DNA of 64,000 nt from Deltaproteobacteria bacterium (lineage in GTDB: Bacteria; Myxococcota_A; Polyangia; Nannocystales; Nannocystaceae), in the NCBI GenBank assembly GCA_016709225.1, contig JADJEE010000001.1:2046001-2110000 (forward strand), written 5' to 3'. Positions 16,759 through 25,687 of the stretch are shown here, piece after piece. Positions within the stretch are counted from its first letter, which is position 1; each line of letters begins with the position of its first letter. A model generated the notes under the pieces. It saw nothing but the letters and a program-made list of their open reading frames with translations, was not told where the DNA came from and did not search any database. A program made the translations under genes and the position numbers.

Positions 16759-19104
16759 ATGGCCGACGCAGGAACCAAGACCAACTATCTCGTCGAGTAC
16801 CAGGTCGCGATGGCCGGCGGAGACCCGCGCGAGTTCCTGGTCCAGGACGTCGCGATCACCGACGCGCTGAACCAGTGCTACAGCGTGCGCGTGCGCTGCA
16901 ACATCCCCGCTGCGCGCGAGGAGTCCGGTCGTGCAGCGTGCACCAGCCGCCGACTCAAGGACGTCGAGCTGTTCATGCGCCGGCGCTTCCCCGACGGCTT
17001 CGTGCTGGAGAACCGCATCGTCGGCGTGCTGCTCTCGCTCGAGCGCGCGACCGCCGAGGAGTCCGACGACAGCTTCGCGCTCACGCTGGTCCCCGCGATG
17101 GCGCTGCTGGCCCATCACGTCGAGGGCGGCACCTGGCACAACCGCAGCTATGCCGACGTGATGCGCGAGGTCCTGCGCAAGGGCCTCTCCACCTACGGCC
17201 GCACGATCGAGGATCGCATCACGCGCGACTACCCGGAGATCGATCTCATCGTGCGTCGACCCGATGAGACGCTGCTGGCGTTCGTGCAGAAGCTGGCCGC
17301 GCGCACCGGCATCAACTTCTACTTCCGCCACGACGGCAACGTCGAGACGTTGGTGCTGTGCGACACCAACGAGGGCTTCCTCGACGGCAACCAGCGCCAG
17401 CGTCGGGACCTGCCGTTTCGCCCGGTTTGGCTCGAGCACGCAACCGACGGCGAAGAACAGATCCTCTCGGCGCGGCGCGCCGCCCAGCTCGACTCGAGCG
17501 AGGTCGAGTTCCTCGGCTTCGATGTCGCCGGCACGCCGATGGAGCCCGTCAAAGGCCTCGCCAAGCAGAACGGTGGACACACCGCCAAGCGCCAGGTCAG
17601 CGACGGCTTTCGCGTCAACGAGCGCGAGGACCCCGACGCGCAGCACGCCCGCGTCGCGCAGCTGCACGGCGAGGTCGCCGGCACCGCAGAGAACCGCTCG
17701 GAGGTGAACACCACCATCACCGGCGCGCTCGCCGGTCGACGCTATCGCATCGAGCTCGAACGCGGGGACAGCCGCGAGTTCATCGTGATGGGGGTCAGCG
17801 CGGGTGGCCGTTCGTTCGCGGCGCCCGGTGCCGACTACAGCAACTCGCTCACCCTGGTGCCCACCAAGGGCGACAACGGCGAGACCGTGCAGATCCGGGC
17901 GCCGGCGCCCCCCGACGAGAAGGTGCCCGCGATCGTGCGCGCAACCGTCGTGGCGATCGAGAACGACCCGGTCGACGTCGACGGGCTGCTGCGCTGTCGC
18001 CTGCGCTTCGCTTGGGATCAGCAGCAGAAGGAGGTCCCGACCACCTACGTGAGCGTGCTGCAGTCGATGGCTGGCACCCACGGCGGGACGCAGTACATCC
18101 CGCGCGCCGGCGACCGCGTGCTGGTGTCGTTCATCGGCGGCAACCTCGAGCGGCCGATCATCTTGGGCTCGCTCTACGACAAGCAGAACACGCCGCCGAC
18201 CATGGGCCCGCCCGAGCGTGCACAGACCTTGCCGACCGCGGCCTCGTGGTTGGGTTGGAACCACGCCAGCATCGGCGACAAGTCGCGCCAGAGCATGCTG
18301 TGCATGGACGTCACCGCCGGCGCGGAGATGATGTTCTTCAACGCGCCCTACGACTGGCGCGCAGACATCGGCCATGACTCCCAGACCCACATCGTCCACG
18401 ACGAGCGCCGCAAGGTCGACAACGACTTCGACGAGACGGTCGCGGGCAACTACACGCAGTCGGTCGGCCGTGATCGCAACGAGAAGGTCACCGGCAACCA
18501 CTCGCTGTCGGTCAAGGGCAACCTCGCGCTCGACGTCGGCGGCCGCAGCAGCCTCAGCTACGCCGGCGGGCTCAGCACGACCTGCCACGGCGGCAGCACC
18601 AGCGTGATCGAGGGCGGCAAGAGCGAGAACGTGATGAGCGGCGATCGCAGCACGCGCGTCACCGGCGGCTCGTGCCGGTATGCAGTCGGCGGCGCGTTCA
18701 CGGTGGTCGCCAGCAGCGTGAGCATCGGCGTCGGTGGCATCGGTGGCGGCTCGGGGCCGGCCGCTGGCGGTGCGCTCTCGCTGGGCAAGACTGCGCTGCT
18801 CGAGTGCCTCGGCGGCGCGGCGGTGAGCTCGGGGCCGAGCAGCGTGGGCGCCGACGCCGACGGCGTCAGCCTCCGCGGGCCGCGGGCACAGATGCGCGAT
18901 CAGGCAGGCGGCTCCGCGACCCTCGCCGGCGGCAGCTACGTGGTCGACGTGCCGCAGGGCGTGGTGCTGCGCTGCGGCACCACCGAGCTGCGCCTCACGC
19001 CGCAGGGGCTGTTCGTCAACGGTCAGCAGCTGGTGCTGCAGGGCGCGCGCACGCAGATCCGCACCGGCACGCTCGACATCGATCCGCCGGACGGGAACGG
19101 CTGA
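16759..19104 (+). CDS. vgrG: T6SS spike protein VgrG (TssI)
   Basis: A 781-residue VgrG. Residues 1-480 give the gp27-like and OB-fold gp5-like modules, with YLVEYQVAMAGGDPREFLVQDV at the start, RPDETLLAFVQKLAARTGINFYFR, and the conserved RAGDRVLVSFIGGNLERPIILGSLYD at about 450-475. The gp5-type repeat stalk follows, with repeated VxxNxxxxVxGN motifs (DETVAGNYTQSV, NEKVTGNHSLSV). The last 150 residues are a Gly-rich, then beta-strand-rich extension ending in DIDPPDGNG. No catalytic domain is recognised in it, so it is more likely a cargo-docking stalk tip than an effector. It is followed 7 bp later by an unknown protein that may be its partner. Confidence 0.93.
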   Translation: MADAGTKTNYLVEYQVAMAGGDPREFLVQDVAITDALNQCYSVRVRCNIPAAREESGRAACTSRRLKDVELFMRRRFPDGFVLENRIVGVLLSLERATAEESDDSFALTLVPAMALLAHHVEGGTWHNRSYADVMREVLRKGLSTYGRTIEDRITRDYPEIDLIVRRPDETLLAFVQKLAARTGINFYFRHDGNVETLVLCDTNEGFLDGNQRQRRDLPFRPVWLEHATDGEEQILSARRAAQLDSSEVEFLGFDVAGTPMEPVKGLAKQNGGHTAKRQVSDGFRVNEREDPDAQHARVAQLHGEVAGTAENRSEVNTTITGALAGRRYRIELERGDSREFIVMGVSAGGRSFAAPGADYSNSLTLVPTKGDNGETVQIRAPAPPDEKVPAIVRATVVAIENDPVDVDGLLRCRLRFAWDQQQKEVPTTYVSVLQSMAGTHGGTQYIPRAGDRVLVSFIGGNLERPIILGSLYDKQNTPPTMGPPERAQTLPTAASWLGWNHASIGDKSRQSMLCMDVTAGAEMMFFNAPYDWRADIGHDSQTHIVHDERRKVDNDFDETVAGNYTQSVGRDRNEKVTGNHSLSVKGNLALDVGGRSSLSYAGGLSTTCHGGSTSVIEGGKSENVMSGDRSTRVTGGSCRYAVGGAFTVVASSVSIGVGGIGGGSGPAAGGALSLGKTALLECLGGAAVSSGPSSVGADADGVSLRGPRAQMRDQAGGSATLAGGSYVVDVPQGVVLRCGTTELRLTPQGLFVNGQQLVLQGARTQIRTGTLDIDPPDGNG

Positions 19105-19111
19105 GCTGGCC

Positions 19112-20533
19112 ATGCCGCCGACCTCGATGACGCAGCCGCTCGAGCGGCTCGGCGACGCGACGCAGCGGTTCGTACGCAGCGATGGGCTGCGCCTGCTGTG
19201 CGTGGAGGTCGACGCCGCCGTGCGCGAAGGCGCCGTGATGATCGCGATGGCGGCCGAACACCTCGCCGACAACCGCAGCCCGCTCGTGCCGGTGCGACTG
19301 CCCGGCTGCCGAGATCTCGATGGCGACTGGGAGCAGGCCACCGACATGCTGCGCCAGACCCACGAGCAGCTGCGCGAGGCCGGTGCCCCGCTCGCACCGC
19401 TCGCCGAGCGGCCGCTGCGATCGCAGGGCTCGGCGAGCCTGGCCGCGCAGCTGCTGCAGTGCCTCGGCACCGTGCGCGCGCCGGCGCAAGGCCTGCTGTA
19501 CCTGTGGCTGCCGACACCGACCGCGTTCGACCTGGCGTGGCTGGGGCGGGTGGGCGACATGCTCGGCAGTCCGCGCCTGGCGGCCGCGAAGTCCATCGTC
19601 CTGCTGCCGCGCGACCCCGGCGTGGCTGCGTGGCACGGCGCGCTCGCGCCCGAGATCGCGGCGGGCGTCATGCATCACGTCTGCGCGGTGGAGCGCGCCG
19701 TCGCGATCGCCGAGCTCGCGGCCGAGATCGACGCCGAGTCGCGCATGGGCGTGGGCAAGGCCGGCGCCTGGCCAGCGGCCGCGCGTCCCCCCGCGCGTCC
19801 GTGGCTGCGATCGCCCGCGCCGGCGCCCACCGACGCACCACCGGCCGTGGCCGCAGCCGAGCTCGAGCCGCGACCCACCGCGGCCGCAGCGGTCGAGCCC
19901 GCCGCCAACGATGCCCCGACCGCGAGCGTCGACGCGCGGCTGCGACTGCACCTCAAGCGCGCCGTGCTGGCGCAACGACGCGAGGACGGCCCCACCGCGG
20001 TGAGCGAGCAAGCCGCCGCACGCGATCTCTGCATTGCCCACGATCGCGTGCGCGAGGCGATCGACATGGAGCTCGTCCTCGGCGCGTACCTGGTCGAGTT
20101 CGGGCAGGCCGCGCTGGCCATCGAGGCCTTCGACCGCGCCGCCGCGCGGGCGTCGACGGCAGAGCTGTGGCGGCTCGCGGCGCTCGCTCACCTCGCCGCA
20201 GCAGCGACCCACGATCGCACCGACGCCGCCCCGGCAGCGCTCGCATCCCATCGCCACGCCATCGCCGCGGCCACCCACGGCCGAGAGCTCGATCTGTTGT
20301 TCCGCGCCTACTGGGAGGCCGGTCGGATCGCACTGCGACTCGAGCTCATCTACGACGCAGTCGCGCTGCTCGGCGACGCGTTCATCCTCAGCCAACCCAT
20401 GGACCCCGCCGAGCTCCGTGGCACGCGGGCGCGCGACGTCATCGCCGAGCTGTGCCAGCTGCTGGCGCGGTGCCGGCGTTTCTCCGAGGCGCGCGAGGTC
20501 GAGCGGGCGCTCGCACGACTGGAGTCGGCGTGA
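19112..20533 (+). CDS. Unknown VgrG-linked protein with helical-repeat C-terminal half
   Basis: A 473-residue protein directly behind vgrG; the ATG at 19112 is used, and the ATG at 19127 is an alternative. I do not recognise it. Residues 1-205 look like a globular alpha/beta domain (LRLLCVEVDAAVREGAV, LLYLWLPTPTAFDLAWL, KSIVLLPRDPG) with NTPase-like spacing but no GKS/T. Residues 205-290 are an Ala/Pro/Thr linker, and residues 295-470 are alpha-helical with TPR-like spacing (AYLVEFGQAALAIEAFDRAA, LIYDAVALLGDAFILSQP). There is no signal peptide or membrane span. Position suggests a VgrG loading adaptor, chaperone or regulator. Its last 95 bp overlap the convergent ECF sigma gene. Confidence 0.75.
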   Translation: MPPTSMTQPLERLGDATQRFVRSDGLRLLCVEVDAAVREGAVMIAMAAEHLADNRSPLVPVRLPGCRDLDGDWEQATDMLRQTHEQLREAGAPLAPLAERPLRSQGSASLAAQLLQCLGTVRAPAQGLLYLWLPTPTAFDLAWLGRVGDMLGSPRLAAAKSIVLLPRDPGVAAWHGALAPEIAAGVMHHVCAVERAVAIAELAAEIDAESRMGVGKAGAWPAAARPPARPWLRSPAPAPTDAPPAVAAAELEPRPTAAAAVEPAANDAPTASVDARLRLHLKRAVLAQRREDGPTAVSEQAAARDLCIAHDRVREAIDMELVLGAYLVEFGQAALAIEAFDRAAARASTAELWRLAALAHLAAAATHDRTDAAPAALASHRHAIAAATHGRELDLLFRAYWEAGRIALRLELIYDAVALLGDAFILSQPMDPAELRGTRARDVIAELCQLLARCRRFSEAREVERALARLESA

Positions 20534-21146
20534 CCGCACGGGTGCTCCGATTGCGGCCCTGCGGACACGCGGCGAGGGCCTTGTACGAGCCGCCGAGCTT
20601 GCGCCCCAGCACGTTGCGGAGCAGGCGACGGGCGTGGAACAGCCGGCTCATCACGGTGCCCTTGGGGCAGCCCTCGCGCTCGGCGATCTGCTCGTAGTTC
20701 AAGCCGGTCATCTCGCGCAGGATGATGATCTCGCGGTGCGCGGCGTTGAGACGATCGAGCCCGGCGGTGATCACCTCGCGCAGCTCGCGATGCTCGAGCC
20801 CGCGCTCGGGGCAGTCACTGGCGCGCGGCGTCGGATCGCAGACCTCGACGTCGTCGAGCTGGAGCTCGGGGCGACGGCTCTTGTGCCGGCGCATGTCGAG
20901 GCACACGTTCACGACGATGCGCGACAGCCATGTCTGCGCGCTCGAGCGACCGTTGAAGGTGTCCTGCGCGCGGTAGACCTTGATGAAGGCCTCTTGCACC
21001 GCGTCGTGCGCCTCCTCTTCGTCCTTGAGGTAGGCCCAAGCGATCGCATAGGCCCGGCGGTGGCAATCGCGATACAGCGACGTGATGTCGAGTGTCACAA
21101 CCGGGGCGTCGACGGTCTCTGGAGTCACACAGGGCTGGAGGTCCAT
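20439..21146 (-). CDS. ECF-family RNA polymerase sigma factor
   Basis: A 235-residue sigma-70 family factor of the ECF group. Region 2 lies at residues 20-90 (AIAWAYLKDEEEAHDAVQEAFIKVYR, then the WLSRIVVNVCLD core-binding and -10 recognition helix). Region 4 lies at about 125-185 (REIIILREMTGLNYEQIAE, then GCPKGTVMSRLFHARRLL) and is the -35 helix-turn-helix. No anti-sigma gene is adjacent, which is unusual for the type. The final 45 residues are Arg/Pro/Ala-rich and lie partly over the 3' end of the convergent unknown gene, so they may be a nonessential tail. It is divergent from the VWA protein across a 544-bp region. Confidence 0.92.
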   Translation of the reverse strand: MDLQPCVTPETVDAPVVTLDITSLYRDCHRRAYAIAWAYLKDEEEAHDAVQEAFIKVYRAQDTFNGRSSAQTWLSRIVVNVCLDMRRHKSRRPELQLDDVEVCDPTPRASDCPERGLEHRELREVITAGLDRLNAAHREIIILREMTGLNYEQIAEREGCPKGTVMSRLFHARRLLRNVLGRKLGGSYKALAACPQGRNRSTRAVTPTPVVRAPARPRAPRRNAGTAPAAGTARR

Positions 21147-21690
21147 GGTCGATGTCGGTCATCGCAACACACGGGCCTGACGATTAATTCTCGCGATCGC
21201 GGAGGCTTGTCCCACACCCCTGCGATCGCCGATCCCAACCCACCGACGCGACTTCCCATCTTGGGCAACGCAATCCGCCCAAGCTGAGCAGCTTGCCCAA
21301 CCGTGAGGTGGTGACCTCGTCGCACGCGCCACGGGATCGCGTCGACGATCGTCGCGACCTCTCGAAGCCCGCGCTACGCCAGCTCCTACGACCCGATTCG
21401 CCGTGGACTTCAATTTTTTTTCGACGACCCAGAATCTTTTCGCCAGGTCGATCGTCGCGGGTCCCTTCGCCCGCCACCGACCGCCGCGACGCGGCATCGC
21501 GGCGGCCCGCGCCCGAACCCGCGGCGCGATGCTCGGTCGGGCGGCACGCGACGCGCCGGGGAACCCGGCTGACGCCTCGTGCGTGAGCAGCGGGCGGGAT
21601 GTCGCGCGAGGGGCCCCGCCCCGGGTCGCGTCGCCCGAGTTCTGCGAGGACCAGTGCTAGGCTTGGCCGACCCCCCGTGACCCTGTGCGC
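21147..21690. other. Divergent 544-bp intergenic region with competing stems and a T8 tract
   Basis: No convincing gene is seen between the ECF sigma gene and the VWA gene. A TTGGGC at 21261-21266 can pair with GCCCAA at 21277-21282 or with a second GCCCAA at 21295-21300. A separate hairpin, CAAGCT-GAGC-AGCTTG at 21280-21295, overlaps the first pairing. A run of eight T residues at 21414-21421 stands out in this GC-rich sequence. An extended -10 box lies at 21655-21663 in front of the VWA gene. The short frames on either strand are Arg-rich and unsupported. Confidence 0.5.
21655..21663 (+). promoter_or_regulatory. Extended -10 box TGCTAGGCT upstream of the VWA gene
   Basis: This matches the TGnTAnnCT element that recurs before start codons in this window. 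It ends 27 nt before the ATG at 21691. Confidence 0.5.
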
Positions 21691-24522
21691 ATGAACACGC
21701 CCGCCCGCGAACGCCCTTGGCTCGTCGGTGCGCTCGCGCTGGCGGTGGGTGTCGGTGCCGCGGCCGCGCTCGCGATGCTGGGGCCGCCGACCCCTGCGTG
21801 GACGGTGCGGATTCCGGCCGGTTTGGCGCAGCGCCTCTCGAGCGGTGGTGAGGATCTGGTGACCCTGGCGCGACCCGCCGCGCTGTGGCTGTTCCCGATC
21901 GCCGTGCTGCCCTTCCTGGTGGTGGTGGTGCGTCGCTCGCTGGTCGACGCGCCGCGCTGGCAGCTGGCGCTCCAGCTGCTGCTGCGGCTGGGTGCCCTCG
22001 GTGCGGTGGCGTTGGCGCTGACGATGCCGAGCCTCCAGAGTCCGATCGCGGGCAAGACCGTCGTGTTCGTCGTGGACACCTCGGCCAGCGTCGACGCCGG
22101 GCAGCTCGCGAAGGCCCGCGCGCTGGTCGAGCAGGCACAGGCGCAGCTGGTCGCCGAGGCCGCCGCCGACCTCGATCGCGAGGACCGCACGCGCCTGGGC
22201 CTGGTGACCTACGCGGTGCGGGCCGACGTGCATCCCATCGACGCCGACACCGACGTGGGCGCGCTGCTCCAGCCGGCGCAGGGCGAGCTCGCGCTCGGCA
22301 GCGATCACGCCGGCGCGATGCGCCTGGGCGCGGCGCTGGTCGACCCGCGCACCGAGGGGCGCCTCGTGCTCGTGACCGATGCCACCGGCAGCGCACTCGA
22401 GCGCGAGGACCTCGCCCGCGCGCTGACCGAGCTCTCCGCCTCCGGCCTCGGGGTCCACACGCGGAGCTTCGCGCCCGACGCCCGCGAGGATGTCGCGGTC
22501 GAGGCGGTGCACCTGCCCAAGGAGCTGCGCGTCGGACAGAGCTTCGATGTTGCGATCGACCTGTGGTCGACGCGCGAGCACGAGCTCACGCTGCGCCTCG
22601 ACCAGAACGGCGCGCCCAACGGACTCGCCGCCGAGCAGGTGGTGACGGTGCGGGTCGGTCGCACGCAGGTGAAGATGCCCGCGCGGGTGTCGAAGCCGGG
22701 CGCGGTGGTCTTCGCGGCGACGCTCGACACCGCCGCGCTCGCGGCCGGTGAGAACCGCACCGACGGCAACGACCGCGCCGCCGTCGCCGGCGACGTCCAA
22801 GGGCGCCCGCGCGTGCTGCTCGCCTCCAGCGACGGCGGTGGCGCGCTGGCCAGCGCCCTGCGGGCCGATCACCTGGACGTCGAGACCATCGGCCCCGGCG
22901 CCATGCCGCAGACCGTCGATGCGCTGCGGCCGTACGACCTCGTGATCGTCTCGGACGTCGGCGGCCGCACCGTGCCGACCGCGGCGCAGCTCGCGATCGA
23001 GGGCTACGTCGAGAAGCAGGGCGGCGGCTTCATCATGGTCGGCGGCGAGAACTCGTTCGGCGTCGGCGGCTGGTCGGGCACGCCGATCGAGCGGGTGTTG
23101 CCGGTGCGATTCGAGGGCCAGCGACAGCGCGAGCAGGCCAAGCTGGCACTGGTACTCGTGATCGACAAGAGCGGCTCGATGAGCACCGAGGACCGGCTCG
23201 ACCTGGTGAAGGAGGCCGCGCGTGCGACCGCCTCGACCCTCGAGCCGTCCGATCAGCTCGGCGTGATCGCATTCGACTCGCGGCCGCATGTGCTCGTGCG
23301 CCTGCAGAAGTCGAGCAACCGCATCCGCATCGCCGGTGACATCCGCCGACTGGCCGCCGGCGGTGGCACCAATGCCCTGCCGGCGCTGCGCGAGGCCTAC
23401 CTGCAGCTGTCGGGCAGCAACGCCCTGGTCAAGCACGTGATCCTGCTGTCCGATGGGCAGTCGCCGGAGTCCGGGGTCGACGCGCTGCTCGGCGACATGC
23501 GCGACGCCGACATCACGGTGTCGGCGGTCGGCGTGGGCGCCGGTGCGGGCAAGGACTTCCTGCGGCGGGTCGCGAGCCGCGGCCGCGGGCGCTTCTACTT
23601 CAGCCAGGACGGCACCGACGTGCCGCGGATCTTCAGCCGCGACACCCGCGAGGCGACCAAGAACGCCGTCGACGAGCGGCTGCACTTCGCGAAGGTCGCC
23701 AAGAGCGTGCAGGCCCTGCGTGGCATCGACTTCGGTCGCGCGCCCGGCCTGCGCGGATTGGTGCCGATCAAGCCCAAGCCGCTGTCGGAGCTGTTGTTGC
23801 GCACGCAAGATGGCGAGCCGCTGCTGGTCCGTGGCCGCCGTGGGCTGGGTCAGACCGTCGCGTTCGCGAGCGACGCCAAGAACCGCTGGGCCGCGTCGTG
23901 GCTGGGCTGGAGCGGCTTCCCCAAGCTGTGGGCCCAGATCGCGCGCGACAGCATGCGCCAGGGCGCGACCCTGCTCGGCGGCGCCACGATCGCGATCAGC
24001 CCCGGGGAGGATCCGAGCCGCTGGGACGTGGTGGTCGACGTCGACGCGCCGGAGGGCTTCGCCAACGATCTCGACGGCGTGATCGAGGTGCTCGATCCGG
24101 AGCTGCCCGAAGACGACCCTGCGCGCACCCGCACGATCGCCCTCGAGCTCACCGCACCAGGGCGCTACGAGGCCGAGCTGCACGACGTACGCTCGGGTCA
24201 GCGGGTCATCCGCGCCAAGCTCGACGATCGCGACGACCCACCGCGCCTGGTCGCCGAGGCGGTCGCGCAGGTCTCGGTGCCCTACCCCGCCGAGCTGCAG
24301 CCCGAGCAGCTGCAGTGGCAGCCGCAGTGGCTCGCGCAGCTGCCGGTCGGCTCCCACGACGGTGCGATCGACGACATCGTGCAGCGCGAGGGCGACCCCG
24401 ATGGACGACTGCGGGTGCTGCCGCTGTGGCCCCACGTGCTCATCGCGCTGCTGTTGCCGCTGCTGCTGCTCGATCTGTTCTCGCGCCGCATCTCGCTCGG
24501 CACCCGCCGCGTCGCGGTGTGA
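21691..24522 (+). CDS. Membrane protein with two von Willebrand factor A domains
   Basis: A 943-residue protein; the ATG at 21691 is preferred to the GTG two codons upstream. Membrane segments lie at about residues 10-30, 64-80 and 95-111, with a final one near 915-933 (LWPHVLIALLLPLLLLDLF). A first VWA domain begins at about 122 with an intact MIDAS motif, DTSAS (D129). The middle part (about 370-470) resembles the glutamine-amidotransferase-like fold often found in such proteins (YDLVIVSDVGG, GGGFIMVGGENSFG). A second VWA domain begins at about 487 with DKSGS (D492), GGGTNALPAL and LLSDGQS. The C-terminal part (about 660-880) is beta-rich and periplasmic. The overall plan resembles BatA/BatB-like or large VWA membrane proteins of unknown role. 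No MoxR ATPase or DUF58 partner is adjacent. Confidence 0.85.
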   Translation: MNTPARERPWLVGALALAVGVGAAAALAMLGPPTPAWTVRIPAGLAQRLSSGGEDLVTLARPAALWLFPIAVLPFLVVVVRRSLVDAPRWQLALQLLLRLGALGAVALALTMPSLQSPIAGKTVVFVVDTSASVDAGQLAKARALVEQAQAQLVAEAAADLDREDRTRLGLVTYAVRADVHPIDADTDVGALLQPAQGELALGSDHAGAMRLGAALVDPRTEGRLVLVTDATGSALEREDLARALTELSASGLGVHTRSFAPDAREDVAVEAVHLPKELRVGQSFDVAIDLWSTREHELTLRLDQNGAPNGLAAEQVVTVRVGRTQVKMPARVSKPGAVVFAATLDTAALAAGENRTDGNDRAAVAGDVQGRPRVLLASSDGGGALASALRADHLDVETIGPGAMPQTVDALRPYDLVIVSDVGGRTVPTAAQLAIEGYVEKQGGGFIMVGGENSFGVGGWSGTPIERVLPVRFEGQRQREQAKLALVLVIDKSGSMSTEDRLDLVKEAARATASTLEPSDQLGVIAFDSRPHVLVRLQKSSNRIRIAGDIRRLAAGGGTNALPALREAYLQLSGSNALVKHVILLSDGQSPESGVDALLGDMRDADITVSAVGVGAGAGKDFLRRVASRGRGRFYFSQDGTDVPRIFSRDTREATKNAVDERLHFAKVAKSVQALRGIDFGRAPGLRGLVPIKPKPLSELLLRTQDGEPLLVRGRRGLGQTVAFASDAKNRWAASWLGWSGFPKLWAQIARDSMRQGATLLGGATIAISPGEDPSRWDVVVDVDAPEGFANDLDGVIEVLDPELPEDDPARTRTIALELTAPGRYEAELHDVRSGQRVIRAKLDDRDDPPRLVAEAVAQVSVPYPAELQPEQLQWQPQWLAQLPVGSHDGAIDDIVQREGDPDGRLRVLPLWPHVLIALLLPLLLLDLFSRRISLGTRRVAV

Positions 24523-24615
24523 GGCCCAGCAGGCGGCGCCCGCGGCCGCGCGCCGCTGCACAATTTCACGAGCGCGGTGATCGTCGGGCGGGTGCGGGGC
24601 ACCAACGTCGCGTCC

Positions 24616-25683
24616 ATGACCCATCGACGCATCCAACGTGTTCGTCTGCGGCTGCTCGTCGCCGCCGGCGTCGCCTTCACCTCCGGCCGCGTGATCTCGC
24701 GGGCCCACGCCGCCACCGACTCGGGCAGCTCGAGCGACGCGGGCAGCTCGAGCTACGCGGGCAGCTCGAGTGGCTCGAGTGGCGCGACGGGTGACACGGG
24801 CAGCAGCGGCGGCGGCGGCCTCGACGACTCCGGCACCTCGACGGGCACCGGCTCCGCCGGCGACACGTCGTCCGGCAGCAGCGGCGAGGCCGGGTCCGAG
24901 AGTGGCATCGACCACTCGCAGTTCGACTGCGGCGGCTGCTATGGCCGGCCGTTCGTCGCGAACGCCGAGGTCTGCCTGGCCACGGCCACGCCGGCCGACG
25001 GCTGGTCGATCACGCGCGGCGCATCGGCGGCCTTGGACGAGTTGCTCGCGGACGACCGCGCCGCGCTGGTGGCGTTCTGGTCGGAGGCCGCGCTCTCGGA
25101 GCACTCCTCGATCGCCGGCTTCCACCGCTTCGCACTCGACCTGCTGCGACACGGCGCGCCCGCGTCGCTGATTGCGGCGGCCGGCCGCGCTGCGCAGCAG
25201 GAGCTCGAGCACGCCCAGGCCTGCTTCGCGCTCGCGTCGCGCTACGCCGGCGAGCCGCTGGGACCCACGGGCCTGCCGATCCCCGACGCCGCGCCGGTGG
25301 CCCGCACCCTCGCGGAGCTGGCCGTGAACACCGTCGTCGAGGGCTGCATCGGCGAGACGCTGGCCGCGTGGCTGGCCCACGAGATCCACCACGACGCCCG
25401 CGATCCGCAGGTGCGCGACGCGATGGCGAAGATCGCCGCCGACGAGACCGCCCACGCGGAGCTGGCGTGGGCGACGCTGCGTTGGGCGCTCGCGGCGGGC
25501 GGCGCCCCCGTCGAGCACGCGGTCCGCTCGGCCTTCGCCCGCGCGCGTGCCGACGGCGCGCGCGGCCCACGGGTCGGCGTCGTCGCCCACGGCCTGCTGC
25601 CGCACCACCGCGTCGCCGCGATCCTGCGCGATGGGCTCGCGCAGCTGGTCGAGCCCTGCGCCCGCGCGGTGCTGGCGGCCTGA
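24616..25683 (+). CDS. Exported ferritin-like di-iron protein with Gly/Ser linker
   Basis: A 355-residue protein; the ATG at 24616 gives an Arg-rich n-region and a hydrophobic stretch (LRLLVAAGVAFTS) ending near AHA-A, a plausible export signal. Residues 34-100 are a low-complexity Ser/Gly/Asp/Thr linker. A short Cys-containing segment (FDCGGCYGRP) follows. From about residue 145 a four-helix ferritin-like domain shows the expected metal ligands: EHSSIAGFHRF on helix 1, QELEHAQ on helix 2, VEGCIGE on helix 3 and DETAHAELAW on helix 4. Such folds bind two irons (rubrerythrin/MiaE-like). The combination with an export signal is uncommon. Substrate and function are unknown; an oxidative-stress or iron role is only inference. 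The next gene starts 5 bp downstream. Confidence 0.8.
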   Translation: MTHRRIQRVRLRLLVAAGVAFTSGRVISRAHAATDSGSSSDAGSSSYAGSSSGSSGATGDTGSSGGGGLDDSGTSTGTGSAGDTSSGSSGEAGSESGIDHSQFDCGGCYGRPFVANAEVCLATATPADGWSITRGASAALDELLADDRAALVAFWSEAALSEHSSIAGFHRFALDLLRHGAPASLIAAAGRAAQQELEHAQACFALASRYAGEPLGPTGLPIPDAAPVARTLAELAVNTVVEGCIGETLAAWLAHEIHHDARDPQVRDAMAKIAADETAHAELAWATLRWALAAGGAPVEHAVRSAFARARADGARGPRVGVVAHGLLPHHRVAAILRDGLAQLVEPCARAVLAA

Positions 25684-25687
25684 AGCC

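Noticed and set aside
21159..21497. A possible 112-codon gene on the minus strand in the sigma/VWA region
   Set aside because: Arg-rich and without a recognisable motif or ribosome-binding site; the region is better read as regulatory.
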